64,000 nt of DNA from Faecalibacterium hattorii (GCF_003287455.1 NZ_PRLC01000014.1:27806-91805); one strand, 5' to 3'. Positions 37,666 through 46,724 are shown, counted from the stretch's first letter. Notes: generated by a model from the letters alone, not told the origin. Numbers and translations are program-made.

Positions 37666-38457
37666 TTGAAACTTTCAGCTTGTATCGTCATCTACAACGG
37701 CTTCGACGAGGCCCTCAAGGCTGCGCAGACCATTTTACAGTATACCCGCCGCTACCCGCTCACCCTCTATCTGGTGGACAATGCCAGCCCCGACGGCAGC
37801 GGGGAAAAGCTGCGCGCAGCGGCGGCGTCCGGTGCGCTGGCGGCAGGGGCGGGCCAACAGGTCGTCCTCCACTGCCGCACCGAAAACGGCGGCTTCGGCA
37901 CCGGGCACAACATGGTCCTGCCGGAGCTGGACAGTGACTTCCACTTCATCCTGAACCCGGACATCCAGCTCACGGCGGACACCCTCAGCGACCTTGCCGA
38001 CTGGATGGCGCAGCACCCCGACGCCGTGATGGCCCGCCCGTCCCTCGTTTTCCCGGATGGCAGCCCCCAGCAGCTGCCGCTCCGCCGGTGCGCCCTGCGG
38101 CCCATGATCTACCGGCAGCTTCCCTGCCTCAAGTTCTGGGCGAAGTACAACGACGCCTACCTCATGAAGGACGCCGACCTGTCCAAACCCACCTCCATCG
38201 AGTTCTGCACCGGCAGCTTCTCCGGCGTGCGCACCAGCACGTTCCGGGCCGTCGGCGGCTTCGACGAGAACTATTTCATGTACGTGGAGGATGCCGACCT
38301 CACCCAGAAGATGCTCACGCAGGGCAAAGCCTACCTCGTGCCCCAGTATACTGCCATCCACGCATGGCACCGCGCCGCCCATCGCAGCCTGAAGCCCGCC
38401 CTCTGGCAGGCCGGGAACCTGATGCGGTATTTCAAGAAGTGGGGATTCAGGTGGTAA
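37666..38457 (+). CDS. GT2 glycosyltransferase, rhamnosyltransferase-like
   Basis: A 263-residue GT-A family 2 transferase of the WbbL/RfbF rhamnosyltransferase type. It opens SACIVIYNGFDEALKAAQTI, carries the donor-binding NPDIQLTADTL (DxD-like), FCTGSFSGVRTSTFRAVGGFDENYFMYVEDADLTQK, the usual acceptor/catalytic segment. The start codon is TTG at 37666 behind GGAAGGAGC at good spacing; no ATG matches. It sits between two MITE copies, upstream of rmlA, and likely adds a dTDP-rhamnose-derived sugar to a surface glycan. Confidence 0.88.
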   Translation: MKLSACIVIYNGFDEALKAAQTILQYTRRYPLTLYLVDNASPDGSGEKLRAAAASGALAAGAGQQVVLHCRTENGGFGTGHNMVLPELDSDFHFILNPDIQLTADTLSDLADWMAQHPDAVMARPSLVFPDGSPQQLPLRRCALRPMIYRQLPCLKFWAKYNDAYLMKDADLSKPTSIEFCTGSFSGVRTSTFRAVGGFDENYFMYVEDADLTQKMLTQGKAYLVPQYTAIHAWHRAAHRSLKPALWQAGNLMRYFKKWGFRW

Positions 38458-38555
38458 CTCTCCCAGTCGCTTGCAGCGCCCCCTCGGCGAGGGGCCTACA
38501 TTGGCTCTTATCATAGGTTTGATCGAAACTGACGCGAAGTCTCCCCGCCAGCATC

Positions 38556-38752
38556 CTCGCCCTCTCAGGCGCTTCGCGCCAGCTCCCCCAAAGGGGGAGC
38601 CCTTGGCAAAGGCGGAAAGTCTCCGCGTAGCGCCTGACGGCTCCCCTTGCGGCAGCAGGGCGTAAAGATTCCAAACCGGGAAACTTGGCGGACTGCCAAG
38701 GCCTCTCACTTTGGGAGAGGTGGCATCGCGAAGCGATGACGGAGAGGGCAAG
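38556..38752 (+). repeat. MITE-like repeat, copy 2
   Basis: A 197-bp unit in the same orientation as copy 1, with ends CTCGCCCTCTC and GAGAGGGCAAG and the same internal order (CTCCCCCAAAGGGGGAG, GCGGCAGCAGGGCGTAAAG, CTCTCACTTTGGGAGAGGTGG as two blocks). Confidence 0.85.
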
Positions 38753-39176
38753 CCCGCTGACAAGAACGCACCGCGTAAGTTTAGATTGAGGCTTTCGGAA
38801 GTCTATCCCATCGTAAGCTCAAGCTAAATCGGGGCGCAGCGTAAGATAAGGCAGGGCGAGCGCGCTGACAGCAAGACTTTGGCGTTGGTTCCCAGCAAGC
38901 TGAGCCAAACGCCCCCTAAACAAAAATAATTCTCAAGAGAGAACGGAATGCGTTGCAGAAAAATTTCTGTAATCCTCCGTTCTTTCTTGCTTTTTTTGTG
39001 ATTTGATAGTAGAATAAGGTGTAAAACTATCTGCGGCATTCAGCGGCGGGCAGTTTTACACGCCACTTTGTTGACAGCGGACGCAGCTCCGCTTTGAATA
39101 TTACGCGGCTCTCGGCAGCGAGGGCTTCGTATAGCTGCACAACTTTTTTCATTTCAATTAAAGGAGTGCGCAAATT
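38753..39176. other. Non-coding stretch upstream of rmlA
   Basis: About 420 bases with no credible gene. It holds an imperfect hairpin near 38935-38985 (GAGAGAACGGA against TCCGTTCTTTC) followed by a T run, possibly a terminator, and a weak promoter-like TTGACA at 39071-39076. The -10 match downstream of it is poor. Confidence 0.4.
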
Positions 39177-40064
39177 ATGAAAGGCATTATTCTCGCCGGC
39201 GGCGCCGGCACCCGGCTTTACCCGCTGACCATGGTCACCAGCAAACAGCTGCTGCCGGTCTACGACAAGCCGATGATCTACTATCCTCTGTCCACCCTTA
39301 TGCTGGCGGGCATTCAGGACATCCTGATTATTTCGACCCCCACCGACACGCCCCGTTTCGAGGCGCTGCTGGGCGATGGCAGCCAGTACGGCATCCATCT
39401 CCAATATAAGGTCCAGCCCTCTCCGGACGGTCTGGCACAGGCATTCATCCTCGGCGAGGAGTTCATCGGCGACGACTGCTGTGCGATGATCCTCGGCGAC
39501 AACATCTTCTACGGCAACGGCTTCTCCAAGATCCTGAAGAACGCCGCCGCCAACGCCGAGAACAAGGGCCGCTGCACCGTCTTCGGTTACTATGTCTCGG
39601 ACCCGGAGCGCTTCGGCATCGTCGAGTTCGACCAGAACGGCAAGGTGCTCAGCGTGGAAGAGAAGCCGGAGCACCCGAAGAGCAACTACGCCATCACCGG
39701 CCTGTACTTCTATAACAAGGAAGTCGTCAAGATGGCCAAGGAAGTGAAGCCTTCCGCCCGCGGCGAGCTGGAGATCACCACCCTGAACGACATGTACCTG
39801 AAGAAGGACGAGCTGGATGTTCAGCTGCTGGGCCGTGGCTTTGCATGGCTGGATACCGGCACCATGGACAGCCTCGTGGAGGCCGCCGACTTCGTCCGCA
39901 TGATCGAGAAGCGTCAGGGCATCAAGATCAGCGCCCCGGAAGAGATCGCCTTCAAGTATGGCTGGATCGACCGCGACACCCTGCTGGAGAGCGCCAAGCG
40001 CTACGGCAAGAGCCCCTACGGCCAGCACCTGAAGAATGTGGCCGACGGCAAACTGAGATACTAA
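39177..40064 (+). CDS. rmlA: Glucose-1-phosphate thymidylyltransferase
   Basis: A 295-residue nucleotidyltransferase, first step of dTDP-L-rhamnose synthesis (Glc-1-P + dTTP). It opens [18 protein letters not shown], with [16 protein letters not shown], the metal/substrate segment [11 protein letters not shown] and [20 protein letters not shown]. Length and motifs are textbook RmlA. Start follows AAAGGAGTGCGCAAATT. rmlD follows after 12 bases. Confidence 0.97.
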   Translation: MKGIILAGGAGTRLYPLTMVTSKQLLPVYDKPMIYYPLSTLMLAGIQDILIISTPTDTPRFEALLGDGSQYGIHLQYKVQPSPDGLAQAFILGEEFIGDDCCAMILGDNIFYGNGFSKILKNAAANAENKGRCTVFGYYVSDPERFGIVEFDQNGKVLSVEEKPEHPKSNYAITGLYFYNKEVVKMAKEVKPSARGELEITTLNDMYLKKDELDVQLLGRGFAWLDTGTMDSLVEAADFVRMIEKRQGIKISAPEEIAFKYGWIDRDTLLESAKRYGKSPYGQHLKNVADGKLRY

Positions 40065-40076
40065 GAGGAAATGCAC

Positions 40077-40991
40077 ATGAAAATCATCGTTACCGGCTGC
40101 AAGGGCCAGCTGGGCACCGAGATCATCAAGCAGCTCCGCGAGGGCCGCAGTGAGATCGGCCCCATCCCCGAAAAGCTGCAAAGCGCCACCGTCATCCCGG
40201 TGGACCTGCCTGAACTGGACATCTCCAACTACAAGATGGTGGACGACTTCATCCGCCGCCAGCGCCCGGATGTCATCATCAACTGCGCCGCCTACACCAA
40301 TGTGGACGGCTGCGAGGTGAACCACGACGCTGCCTTCAAGGCCAACGCCCTCGGCCCCCGCAACCTCGCGCAGGCTGCCACCAAGACCGGGGCCCGTCTG
40401 GTCCATGTCTCCACCGACTACGTTTTCTCCGGCCGCGAGAACGGCGGCATCGCGCAGGACGAGGCCACCATTCCCGGCCCCATCAGCGCCTACGGCTCCA
40501 CCAAGCTCATGGGCGAGAAGTACGTGGAGCAGTTCTGCCACCGCCACTTCATCGTGCGCACCGCGTGGCTCTACAGCTACTACGGCAAGAATTTCGTCAA
40601 GACCATCGTGAACGCGGGCAAGAAGTTCGGCAAGCTGGAAGTCGTCAACGACCAGTGCGGCAACCCGACCAACGCCGTCGATCTGGCCCACGAAATTCTG
40701 CAGCTCTGCGTGACCCACGAATACGGCCTCTACCACTGCACCGGCGAGGGCATCTGCTCTTGGTATGATTTCGCCTCCGAGATCATCCGTCTGTCCGGCG
40801 TGGACGCCACCGTGGCCCCCTGCACCAGCGAGGAGTATAAGGCCAAGCACCCCGAAAGCGCCGACCGCCCCAAGTGGAGCGCCCTCGATAACCGGATGCT
40901 CCGCTGCACCGTCGGCAATGAAGTGCGGGACTGGAAAGCCGCCCTCGCCTGCTTCTTCGAGCACTGGGATGGGGAAAATGGGATGAAATAA
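40077..40991 (+). CDS. rmlD: dTDP-4-dehydrorhamnose reductase
   Basis: A 304-residue short-chain dehydrogenase that makes dTDP-L-rhamnose in the last step. The N-terminal NAD(P) motif is VTGCKGQLGTEI, followed by VIINCAAYTNVDGCE, VSTDYVFSG and the catalytic YGSTKLMGE (Tyr/Lys). Two in-frame ATGs occur; the second at 40077 gives better spacing from AGAGGAA. It lies directly behind rmlA. A MITE copy separates it from rmlB. Confidence 0.95.
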   Translation: MKIIVTGCKGQLGTEIIKQLREGRSEIGPIPEKLQSATVIPVDLPELDISNYKMVDDFIRRQRPDVIINCAAYTNVDGCEVNHDAAFKANALGPRNLAQAATKTGARLVHVSTDYVFSGRENGGIAQDEATIPGPISAYGSTKLMGEKYVEQFCHRHFIVRTAWLYSYYGKNFVKTIVNAGKKFGKLEVVNDQCGNPTNAVDLAHEILQLCVTHEYGLYHCTGEGICSWYDFASEIIRLSGVDATVAPCTSEEYKAKHPESADRPKWSALDNRMLRCTVGNEVRDWKAALACFFEHWDGENGMK

Positions 40992-41060
40992 ACGGAAGGA
41001 CTGCCTCTCGGCCTTATCGGGCGCAGTGCTGAACCTAGGCCCTGCGCCGCCTCCGCCGTC

Positions 41061-41255
41061 CTTGCCCTCTCCGTCATCGCTTCGCGATGCCACCTCCCCC
41101 AAAGTGAGAGGCCTTGGCAGTCCGCGAGGTTTCCGGTTTAATACTTTACGCCCTGCTACCGCAAGGGGAGCCGTCAGGCGTAACGCTCAGACTTCACGCC
41201 TTTGCCAAGGGCTCCCACTTTGGGGGAGCTGGCGCGAAGCGCCTGAGAGGGCAAG
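41061..41255 (-). repeat. MITE-like repeat, copy 3 (inverted)
   Basis: A 195-bp unit in opposite orientation to copies 1 and 2: it begins CTTGCCCTCTCCGTCATCGC and ends GCCTGAGAGGGCAAG. It lies between rmlD and rmlB. The inversion shows that copies arose by transposition and not only by local duplication. Confidence 0.85.
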
Positions 41256-41359
41256 CCCGCTGGCGGGGCAGCAGGTTCCTAGTTTAGCAGCATCTCGCAG
41301 TGGTGCAAGGGCAAGCTCGCGAAAAACAACAACATTCAACTTTGAGGAAAAATCAAATT

Positions 41360-42424
41360 ATGAAAAAATATCTGATCACCGGCTGTGCCGGCTTTATTGG
41401 TTCGAACTTTGTTCACTATATGCTCAAGAAGTACCCGGAGATCCTGCTGGTCAACCTCGATAAGCTGACCTACGCGGGCAATCTGGAGAACCTGAAGGAC
41501 GTCGAGGGCGACCCCCGCCATGTCTTCGTGCAGGGCGACATCTGCGACAAGGAGCTGGTCGAGAGCCTGTTCGCAAAGTACGATTTCGATTACGTCATCA
41601 ACTTTGCCGCGGAGAGCCACGTGGACCGCTCCATCAAGAACCCGGAGATCTTCGTCCAGAGCAACGTCATGGGCACCGTGAACCTGCTGCAGCGCGCCAA
41701 GGAAGCTTGGTACGACGCCGAGGCAAAGACTTGGAAGGAAGGCAAGAAGTACCTGCAAGTCTCCACCGACGAGGTCTACGGCGCTCTGGGTGCCGAGGGC
41801 TTCTTCATGGAGACCACCCCGCTGTGCCCCCACAGCCCCTACTCCTCCTCCAAGGCCAGCGCCGATATGTTCGTCATGGCCTTCCATGACACCTACGGGA
41901 TGCCCATCAACATCACCCGCTGCTCCAACAACTACGGCCCCTACCAGTTCCCGGAGAAGCTGATCCCCCTGATGATCAACAACGTCAAGCACCACAAGCA
42001 GCTGCCCGTCTACGGCGACGGAATGCAGATCCGCGACTGGCTGTACGTCGAGGATCACTGCAAGGCCATCGACATGGTCTGCAACGGCGGCAAGATCGGC
42101 GAGGTCTACAACGTCGGCGGCCACAACGAGCGCCCCAACATCTTCATCGTCAAGACCATCATCGAGCAGCTCCACGACCGCCTGAAGGATGACGGCATCA
42201 GCGAGGACCTCATCAAGCACGTCGCCGACCGTCTGGGCCACGACCGCCGCTACGGCATCGACCCCACCAAGATCAAGAACGACCTCGGCTGGTACCCGGA
42301 GACCCCCTTCGAGAAGGGCATCGTCCTGACGATTGACTGGTATCTCGACCACGAGGAGTGGATGGAGCACATCACCAGCGGCAACTATCAGAAGTACTAC
42401 GAGGAAATGTACAAGAATAAGTAA
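41360..42424 (+). CDS. rmlB: dTDP-glucose 4,6-dehydratase
   Basis: A 354-residue extended SDR enzyme, second step of dTDP-rhamnose synthesis. Motifs: ITGCAGFIGSNFVHYML, FAAESHVDRSI, STDEVYGALG, catalytic YSSSKASADM and CSNNYGPYQFPEKLIPL. Length is typical. The ATG at 41360 is preferred because the 20 codons before it are atypical and overlap the repeat flank; the ribosome site (GAGGAAA) is rather distant. No rmlC epimerase gene is adjacent. Confidence 0.96.
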   Translation: MKKYLITGCAGFIGSNFVHYMLKKYPEILLVNLDKLTYAGNLENLKDVEGDPRHVFVQGDICDKELVESLFAKYDFDYVINFAAESHVDRSIKNPEIFVQSNVMGTVNLLQRAKEAWYDAEAKTWKEGKKYLQVSTDEVYGALGAEGFFMETTPLCPHSPYSSSKASADMFVMAFHDTYGMPINITRCSNNYGPYQFPEKLIPLMINNVKHHKQLPVYGDGMQIRDWLYVEDHCKAIDMVCNGGKIGEVYNVGGHNERPNIFIVKTIIEQLHDRLKDDGISEDLIKHVADRLGHDRRYGIDPTKIKNDLGWYPETPFEKGIVLTIDWYLDHEEWMEHITSGNYQKYYEEMYKNK

Positions 42425-42508
42425 GAGAAAATCAGAGGACGGAACAGGCAGCCGTCGCCCATTGTTAGGAGATGCGGGGAAAGTCGTCCCGCCTGATTCT
42501 CAATGTGA

Positions 42509-42541
42509 AAGGCTCGTTACAGGAATGTAACGAGCCTTTTG
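42509..42541 (+). terminator. Terminator after rmlB
   Basis: AAAGGCTCGTTAC (42509-42521) pairs perfectly with GTAACGAGCCTTT (42528-42540); a short T run follows. Confidence 0.85.
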
Positions 42542-42573
42542 ATGTGGTAAAGAAATACGCCAATAGGCAAACA

Positions 42574-42614
42574 AAAGGAGCACTCCCCTGCTGATGCAGG
42601 GGGGTGCTCCTTTT
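42574..42614. terminator. Second, bidirectional terminator between rmlB and the lipoprotein gene
   Basis: AAAAGGAGCAC pairs with GTGCTCCTTTT, extended by CCCCTGC/GCAGGGG, giving a long stem with A and T tails on opposite sides. Confidence 0.85.
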
Positions 42615-42645
42615 CTATAGGAAACTGTTTAATAGGGTGATGGTG

Positions 42646-43482
42646 TTACCACCGGATTATTACGTTCTGATATGCAATCACTTGGAGAGAGTCGTAGTCT
42701 TCCATTTCAAAGACCACATTAGATGCAAACAGGAACGATTTCGTCTCACCGGGAGCTAAATTAGTAATAGTATCTGTATAATCAGCAAGGTAAGGCTTGC
42801 CGTCTTTTATGTAATAAAGGTCAACGTTAACGGCCATCATATTGATAGAACTGGTGTTTGTGATTTTGCCGGTGTAAGTGACACTACCACTAGAGCTTTC
42901 AGTTCGCGTAAAATCGGATATCACCAGTGCGGAATGCTTGGCAAGGACTTTGTCATCATGCACAAGAACGCCTTTAGGTGAGAATTCGTAAGTGTAGGTG
43001 CAGCTGGCTGCTGCGGTTCCTTCGGTGGGCTTCCAAGTACCAAAAGTAATGGTATCGCCTGCGGGAATAGGAGGAAGCGTTAATTTTAGAGTACCCAAAG
43101 AATTTCCGGCGGAGTCTTTATAGGTAAAGGTGAGGCTGCCGTCTGTAAAATCGTTGACCATGTTTGGATTGGTGGCAGTAAAGCAGAAATAATTCTGGTA
43201 AGTGTTGTCACCAAGGTAATTGGAAAAAACAGAATTGTAGGTAATAACAGGGACTACCGATGGAAGCGTTGCATTGTCGGTATCAGAATCGCCGGGCTTG
43301 GTGGTATTGCTGTTACCGCTATTATTGTTATTATCGTCCGAGGGTGTACTCGTCGAGCCGCTGCTCGAGGAAGCAGGGGGATTCGGATTGGAAGGGGTAG
43401 GAGACGATGAATCGGAACAACCGGTCAAAAGTGTACAGAGCATCGCGGCAGATAAAAGAAGGGCCGCAAACTTTCTTTTCAT
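42646..43482 (-). CDS. Putative lipoprotein with Ser/Pro/Asn-rich linker
   Basis: A 278-residue exported lipoprotein of unknown function. The signal ends in a lipobox LLTGC (Cys at about 22), followed by a disordered Ser/Pro/Asn/Asp stretch to about 70 and then a beta-rich domain with NYFCFTATNPNMV and SSGSVTYTGKITNTSSINMMAVNVDLYY, similar in style to small immunoglobulin-like FxLYD domains. Base composition is clearly AT-richer than its neighbours, which suggests it was acquired. Start follows AAGGAGGAATTTTC. Confidence 0.75.
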   Translation of the reverse strand: MKRKFAALLLSAAMLCTLLTGCSDSSSPTPSNPNPPASSSSGSTSTPSDDNNNNSGNSNTTKPGDSDTDNATLPSVVPVITYNSVFSNYLGDNTYQNYFCFTATNPNMVNDFTDGSLTFTYKDSAGNSLGTLKLTLPPIPAGDTITFGTWKPTEGTAAASCTYTYEFSPKGVLVHDDKVLAKHSALVISDFTRTESSSGSVTYTGKITNTSSINMMAVNVDLYYIKDGKPYLADYTDTITNLAPGETKSFLFASNVVFEMEDYDSLQVIAYQNVIIRW

Positions 43483-43647
43483 GAAAATTCCTCCTTAAAA
43501 ATGGTTTATAACAAAATCGCGCTTTGATTCTGTTACTATCTAAATTGTATCACAATAAATCCGATATCACAAGAAAGATGTTTGAAAAAATCTAACAAAA
43601 ATCGCGACTGTATTAGGTACAATATGCTAAAAGGATGGTGGCAGATT

Positions 43648-43971
43648 GTGCACGATGAGATTGAGTATGAAAAGTGGTTTCCTCAACGTTTGACCCAGTT
43701 GCGGATGCGCAAGGGCGTTTCGGCACGGGATATGAGTTTGTCTATTGGGCAGAATACCGGCTATATCAATAGTATCGAAAGCGGGAAGAATTTCCCGACG
43801 ATGAAAAATTTCTTCTACATCTGCGAGTACCTCCACATCACGCCCAAGGAATTTTTCGAAGACGGCTCCGCTGACCCGGAGACGATTCGGAAGATGGTAG
43901 AAAACCTGAAACGATTGGATGGAGAGCAGGTGGATGCACTCTCCAAAATCGTGGAGGGGCTGACAAAATGA
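43648..43971 (+). CDS. XRE-family helix-turn-helix regulator
   Basis: A 107-residue DNA-binding protein. The Cro/C1 HTH covers about residues 13-65 (QRLTQLRMRKGVSARDMSLSIG, GYINSIESGKNFPTMKNFFYICEYL), followed by a short acidic tail. A TACAAT box at 43617-43622 places the transcript start close to 43628, which favours the GTG at 43648 over the upstream ATGs; the start remains uncertain. It faces away from the lipoprotein gene and shares its lower GC content, so the two could form a small acquired unit. Confidence 0.8.
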   Translation: MHDEIEYEKWFPQRLTQLRMRKGVSARDMSLSIGQNTGYINSIESGKNFPTMKNFFYICEYLHITPKEFFEDGSADPETIRKMVENLKRLDGEQVDALSKIVEGLTK

Positions 43972-43986
43972 AAACGGACAAAGAAA

Positions 43987-44020
43987 AACGACCTCTGCAA
44001 GAAGCTTTGCAGGGGTCGTT
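43987..44020 (-). terminator. Terminator of the phosphofructokinase gene
   Basis: AACGACCTCTGCAA (43987-44000) pairs with TTGCAGGGGTCGTT (44007-44020) with one G-T pair. On the minus strand a T-rich tail follows. Confidence 0.8.
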
Positions 44021-44040
44021 CGCTTATTTCTGGGGAAAAC

Positions 44041-45117
44041 TCAGCCGAGGCTCACGCCCATGCGTCTTGCGACGGTGAGCAGCTCGCAGCCTTCGGGGAC
44101 ATTGCGGGTCTTGCCGGCGATGTCCTCCAAGCGGTTGGCGGTGACGTGGCCGTTGAGCAGGGCCACGGTGACGCCGTAGCGCTCGATCTCCACGAGCTTA
44201 GCGGCGTAGCTGCCGAACTGGGTGGCCAGCACGCGGTCATACGCGCTGGGGCTGCCGCCGCGCTGCATGTGGCCGGGGATGCAGACGCGGGTCTCCATGC
44301 CGGTCTTCTTCTGGACGGCGGCGGCGATGCGGTTGGTGGCGGTGGTGTAGCCCGCCTCGGCGCGCTTGGCGGTCCACTCCTTCCGCTTCATCTTGGCCTC
44401 TTCCTCGTTCATGGCACCCTCGGCCACTGAGATGATGGAGAAGTTGGAGCCCTTCTTGGCGCGGCGCTCTACGGCGTCGCAGACGCGGTCGATGTCGTAG
44501 GGCATTTCGGGCAGCAGGATGATATCCGCGCCGCCCGCGATGCCGGAGTAGAGGGTCAGCCAGCCAGCCTTGTTGCCCATAATCTCGATGCACATCACGC
44601 GGCTGTGGCTGCCTGCAGTGGTGTGGATGCGGTCGATAACGTCGGTGGCGATGTCCACAGCGGTGTGGAAGCCGAAGGTGACGTCGGTGCCGTAGATGTC
44701 GTTGTCGATGGTCTTGGGCAGGCCGATGATGTTCAGCCCCTCCTGCGAGAGGAGGTTGGCGGTCTTGTGGGTGCCGTTGCCGCCGAGGCAGAGCAGACAA
44801 TCAAGCTTTGCGTCCTTATAGGTCTTCTTCATGGCCGCGACCTTGTCGATCTTGTCCTCTTCGACCACCCGCATCAGCTTGAAGGGGGTGCGCTTGGTGC
44901 CCAGAATGGTGCCGCCCAGCGTCAGGATGCCCCGGAAGTCGTCCTCGTTCATCTCTTTGTAGTCGCCGGTGATGAGGCCGTGGTAGCCGTTCAGGATGCC
45001 CACAATCTCCACATTGTCGCCCATCCGGGCATACAGCGCCTTGGCCACGCCGCGGATTGTGGCGTTCAGGCCGGGGCAGTCGCCGCCGGAGGTCAGGATG
45101 CCAACACGTTTTTTCAT
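44041..45117 (-). CDS. pfk: 6-phosphofructokinase (ATP- or PPi-dependent)
   Basis: A 358-residue glycolytic kinase that phosphorylates fructose-6-phosphate. N-terminal GILTSGGDCPGLNATIRG, then LCLGGNGTHKTANLL, GLPKTIDNDIYGTD and EIMGNKAGWLTLYSG are visible. The donor-site pattern is mixed: Gly is kept in GGNGT, as in ATP enzymes, whereas Lys in PKTIDND is the residue seen in PPi-type and group III enzymes; Asn replaces the usual Asp of GGDG. The protein is longer than E. coli PfkA (320), again fitting group III. Start at 45117 lies behind a modest AGAGGGATTTTGCAAG. Confidence 0.9.
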   Translation of the reverse strand: MKKRVGILTSGGDCPGLNATIRGVAKALYARMGDNVEIVGILNGYHGLITGDYKEMNEDDFRGILTLGGTILGTKRTPFKLMRVVEEDKIDKVAAMKKTYKDAKLDCLLCLGGNGTHKTANLLSQEGLNIIGLPKTIDNDIYGTDVTFGFHTAVDIATDVIDRIHTTAGSHSRVMCIEIMGNKAGWLTLYSGIAGGADIILLPEMPYDIDRVCDAVERRAKKGSNFSIISVAEGAMNEEEAKMKRKEWTAKRAEAGYTTATNRIAAAVQKKTGMETRVCIPGHMQRGGSPSAYDRVLATQFGSYAAKLVEIERYGVTVALLNGHVTANRLEDIAGKTRNVPEGCELLTVARRMGVSLG

Positions 45118-45177
45118 CTTGCAAAATCCCTCTTTCCTCTGATCTTCCCGCATTGCAGGAGCAGGTTGCTACTATTA

Positions 45178-45676
45178 GAGTATTCCCAAAGGGGGCCGGT
45201 GTCAAGAGCGGGGGAGAAAAAACTGTTCCAATCTCGGCTCCGATAAACAAAAAGGGGGCTGTTGCACTGGCTTCTAGCCTTGGGTAACTTTCATTTTCCA
45301 GTCTCCTCACACTGTTGCTGCCCCATTGCCGTAGTCGCACCTTCTGCCACGCTCTCTGTGCTCCCCGGCATGAACAAAATTCAACGCTGGTTGCAAAGCA
45401 AGCTGCTATATCTATTATTTATTACTTTCTTTGTGTCAATATATAGTGTTTTTGGAGAAAGAAAAGGGGGCATCAGGAATAAACATCCGTTTGGACACGA
45501 GGCAATCTTTCCAGAAAAAAGCAGCCCAACGGGTTGTCTTTCCGTTGATTCCGAGCCATCTTTTCTTGCCTCCTGTTTGTCCTTTTCTATATATTGGCTC
45601 CTTGAGTTCCCTATGTCAACTTTTATTGTACAACACCACTGCGAGCCTTTTTATTTGACTCGTCCCTTTTCTGTTA
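45178..45676. other. Intergenic stretch without recognised gene
   Basis: About 500 bases of AT-rich sequence between phosphofructokinase and the TRAP cluster. I see no credible reading frame, no tRNA and no clear hairpin. It may be decayed DNA. Confidence 0.5.
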
Positions 45677-46663
45677 TCACTCTGCCTGTATCTCTTCCAC
45701 CAGCGGCAGATAGTCGGCACAGTATTTCCGGTACAGCGGCTGTACAAGTTGCCGGAAACTCTGCATTTCTTCTTCGGGCAGCGGCAGTTCGATGCAGCCG
45801 CCTGCAAGGGCTGCTTTGCGGGCGGCGGTTTCCTCCTGTGCCCAGAGTTGGCGCTCGTACTGCGCCGATGCCCGGGCGCACGCTTGCAGGGTCTGCCGGT
45901 ATTCCTCCGGCAGTGCATCCCATGTGCGGCCGGAAGCCAGCTGCACCTCCGGTACGCGGCTGTGCTCATCGGCCATGTAGTACCGCGCCACCTTGTAGTG
46001 CTCCATGGAATAGTAGGCCGGCCAGTTGTTTTCGGCGGCATCGATCTGTCCGGTCTCAAGCGCCGAGTAGACATCGCTGTACGCTGTGGTCTCCGGCACC
46101 GCACCCAGCAGGCGGATCATGTCGATCACGATCTGCGAATCCTGCACGCGGATGATCTTGCCCTGTAAATCGTTCAGGCTGTGCACCGGCTGACGGGCAT
46201 AAAACGAGCGGGCACCCGCGTCGTACCAACTCAGGCCCACGCGCCCCTGTGCGGTAAAGTCCTGCAAAAACTCTGCCCCGATGCTGCCATCCAGCACACG
46301 CCACATGTGGTCGGCATCCCGGTAGAGATACGGCAGCAGCAGTACGTTGAGCCGAGGCAGATCGTCCGTGGCCACCGAGAGCGACACACGGGCAAAATCT
46401 ACGCCGCCAATGGCAAGCTGCTCCCACACTTGCTGCTCTGAGCCGTACTCGCCGTTCGCCTTGACCTGAATGACCACCTTGCCCCCAGTCTGCTGCTGCA
46501 CAAGGTCCGCAAAATACTGCGCGCCCTGCGTAGTGGGGTACCCGGCGGGCTGGTTGTCGGCATAGGTCAGCACATAGTCTGGTGTAGTCTGCGGCTTTGC
46601 GGCACAGCCTGCCAGCTGCAAGGCTGCAAAGCCCAGCCCGGCTAAAAAAGTCCGTCTGCGCAT
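45677..46663 (-). CDS. TRAP transporter solute-binding lipoprotein (DctP), second copy
   Basis: A 328-residue extracytoplasmic solute receptor of the DctP family. The signal has RRRTFLAGL and a lipobox LAGC (Cys at about 19). The core contains GLSWYDAGARSFYARQPV, then LQGKIIRVQDSQIVIDMIRLLGA with the conserved Arg that binds the ligand carboxylate, and AAENNWPAYYS. It has its own promoter and lies behind a terminator, so it is expressed separately from dctM. It is closely similar to the relic at 22621-22812. Ligands of this type are organic acids such as dicarboxylates, sialic acid or uronates. Confidence 0.9.
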   Translation of the reverse strand: MRRRTFLAGLGFAALQLAGCAAKPQTTPDYVLTYADNQPAGYPTTQGAQYFADLVQQQTGGKVVIQVKANGEYGSEQQVWEQLAIGGVDFARVSLSVATDDLPRLNVLLLPYLYRDADHMWRVLDGSIGAEFLQDFTAQGRVGLSWYDAGARSFYARQPVHSLNDLQGKIIRVQDSQIVIDMIRLLGAVPETTAYSDVYSALETGQIDAAENNWPAYYSMEHYKVARYYMADEHSRVPEVQLASGRTWDALPEEYRQTLQACARASAQYERQLWAQEETAARKAALAGGCIELPLPEEEMQSFRQLVQPLYRKYCADYLPLVEEIQAE

Positions 46664-46687
46664 GGTGCCCTCCCTCCCTTTGCAGAT

Positions 46688-46717
46688 AGTATAGCGCACA
46701 AGGCTGCCTTTGTGCAA
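46688..46717 (-). promoter_or_regulatory. Promoter of the second dctP
   Basis: On the minus strand TTGCAC (complement of 46712-46717), 18-base spacer and TATACT (complement of 46688-46693), just 25 bases upstream of the start codon. Confidence 0.65.
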
Positions 46718-46724
46718 GAGACAG

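Noticed and set aside
39027..41102. Minus-strand frame of about 690 codons opposite rmlA and rmlD
   Set aside because: Both rml genes are unmistakable and the antisense frame has no recognisable domain.
38556..41255. Possible CRISPR array because of recurring short repeats
   Set aside because: Only three long copies occur, at wide and irregular spacing, with terminal inverted repeats and one inversion; no cas genes are present.
45178..45676. A 297-codon plus-strand frame starting at 45262
   Set aside because: It runs from AT-rich intergenic DNA into the reverse of the second dctP; no motif, no ribosome site, and the second half is plainly antisense.
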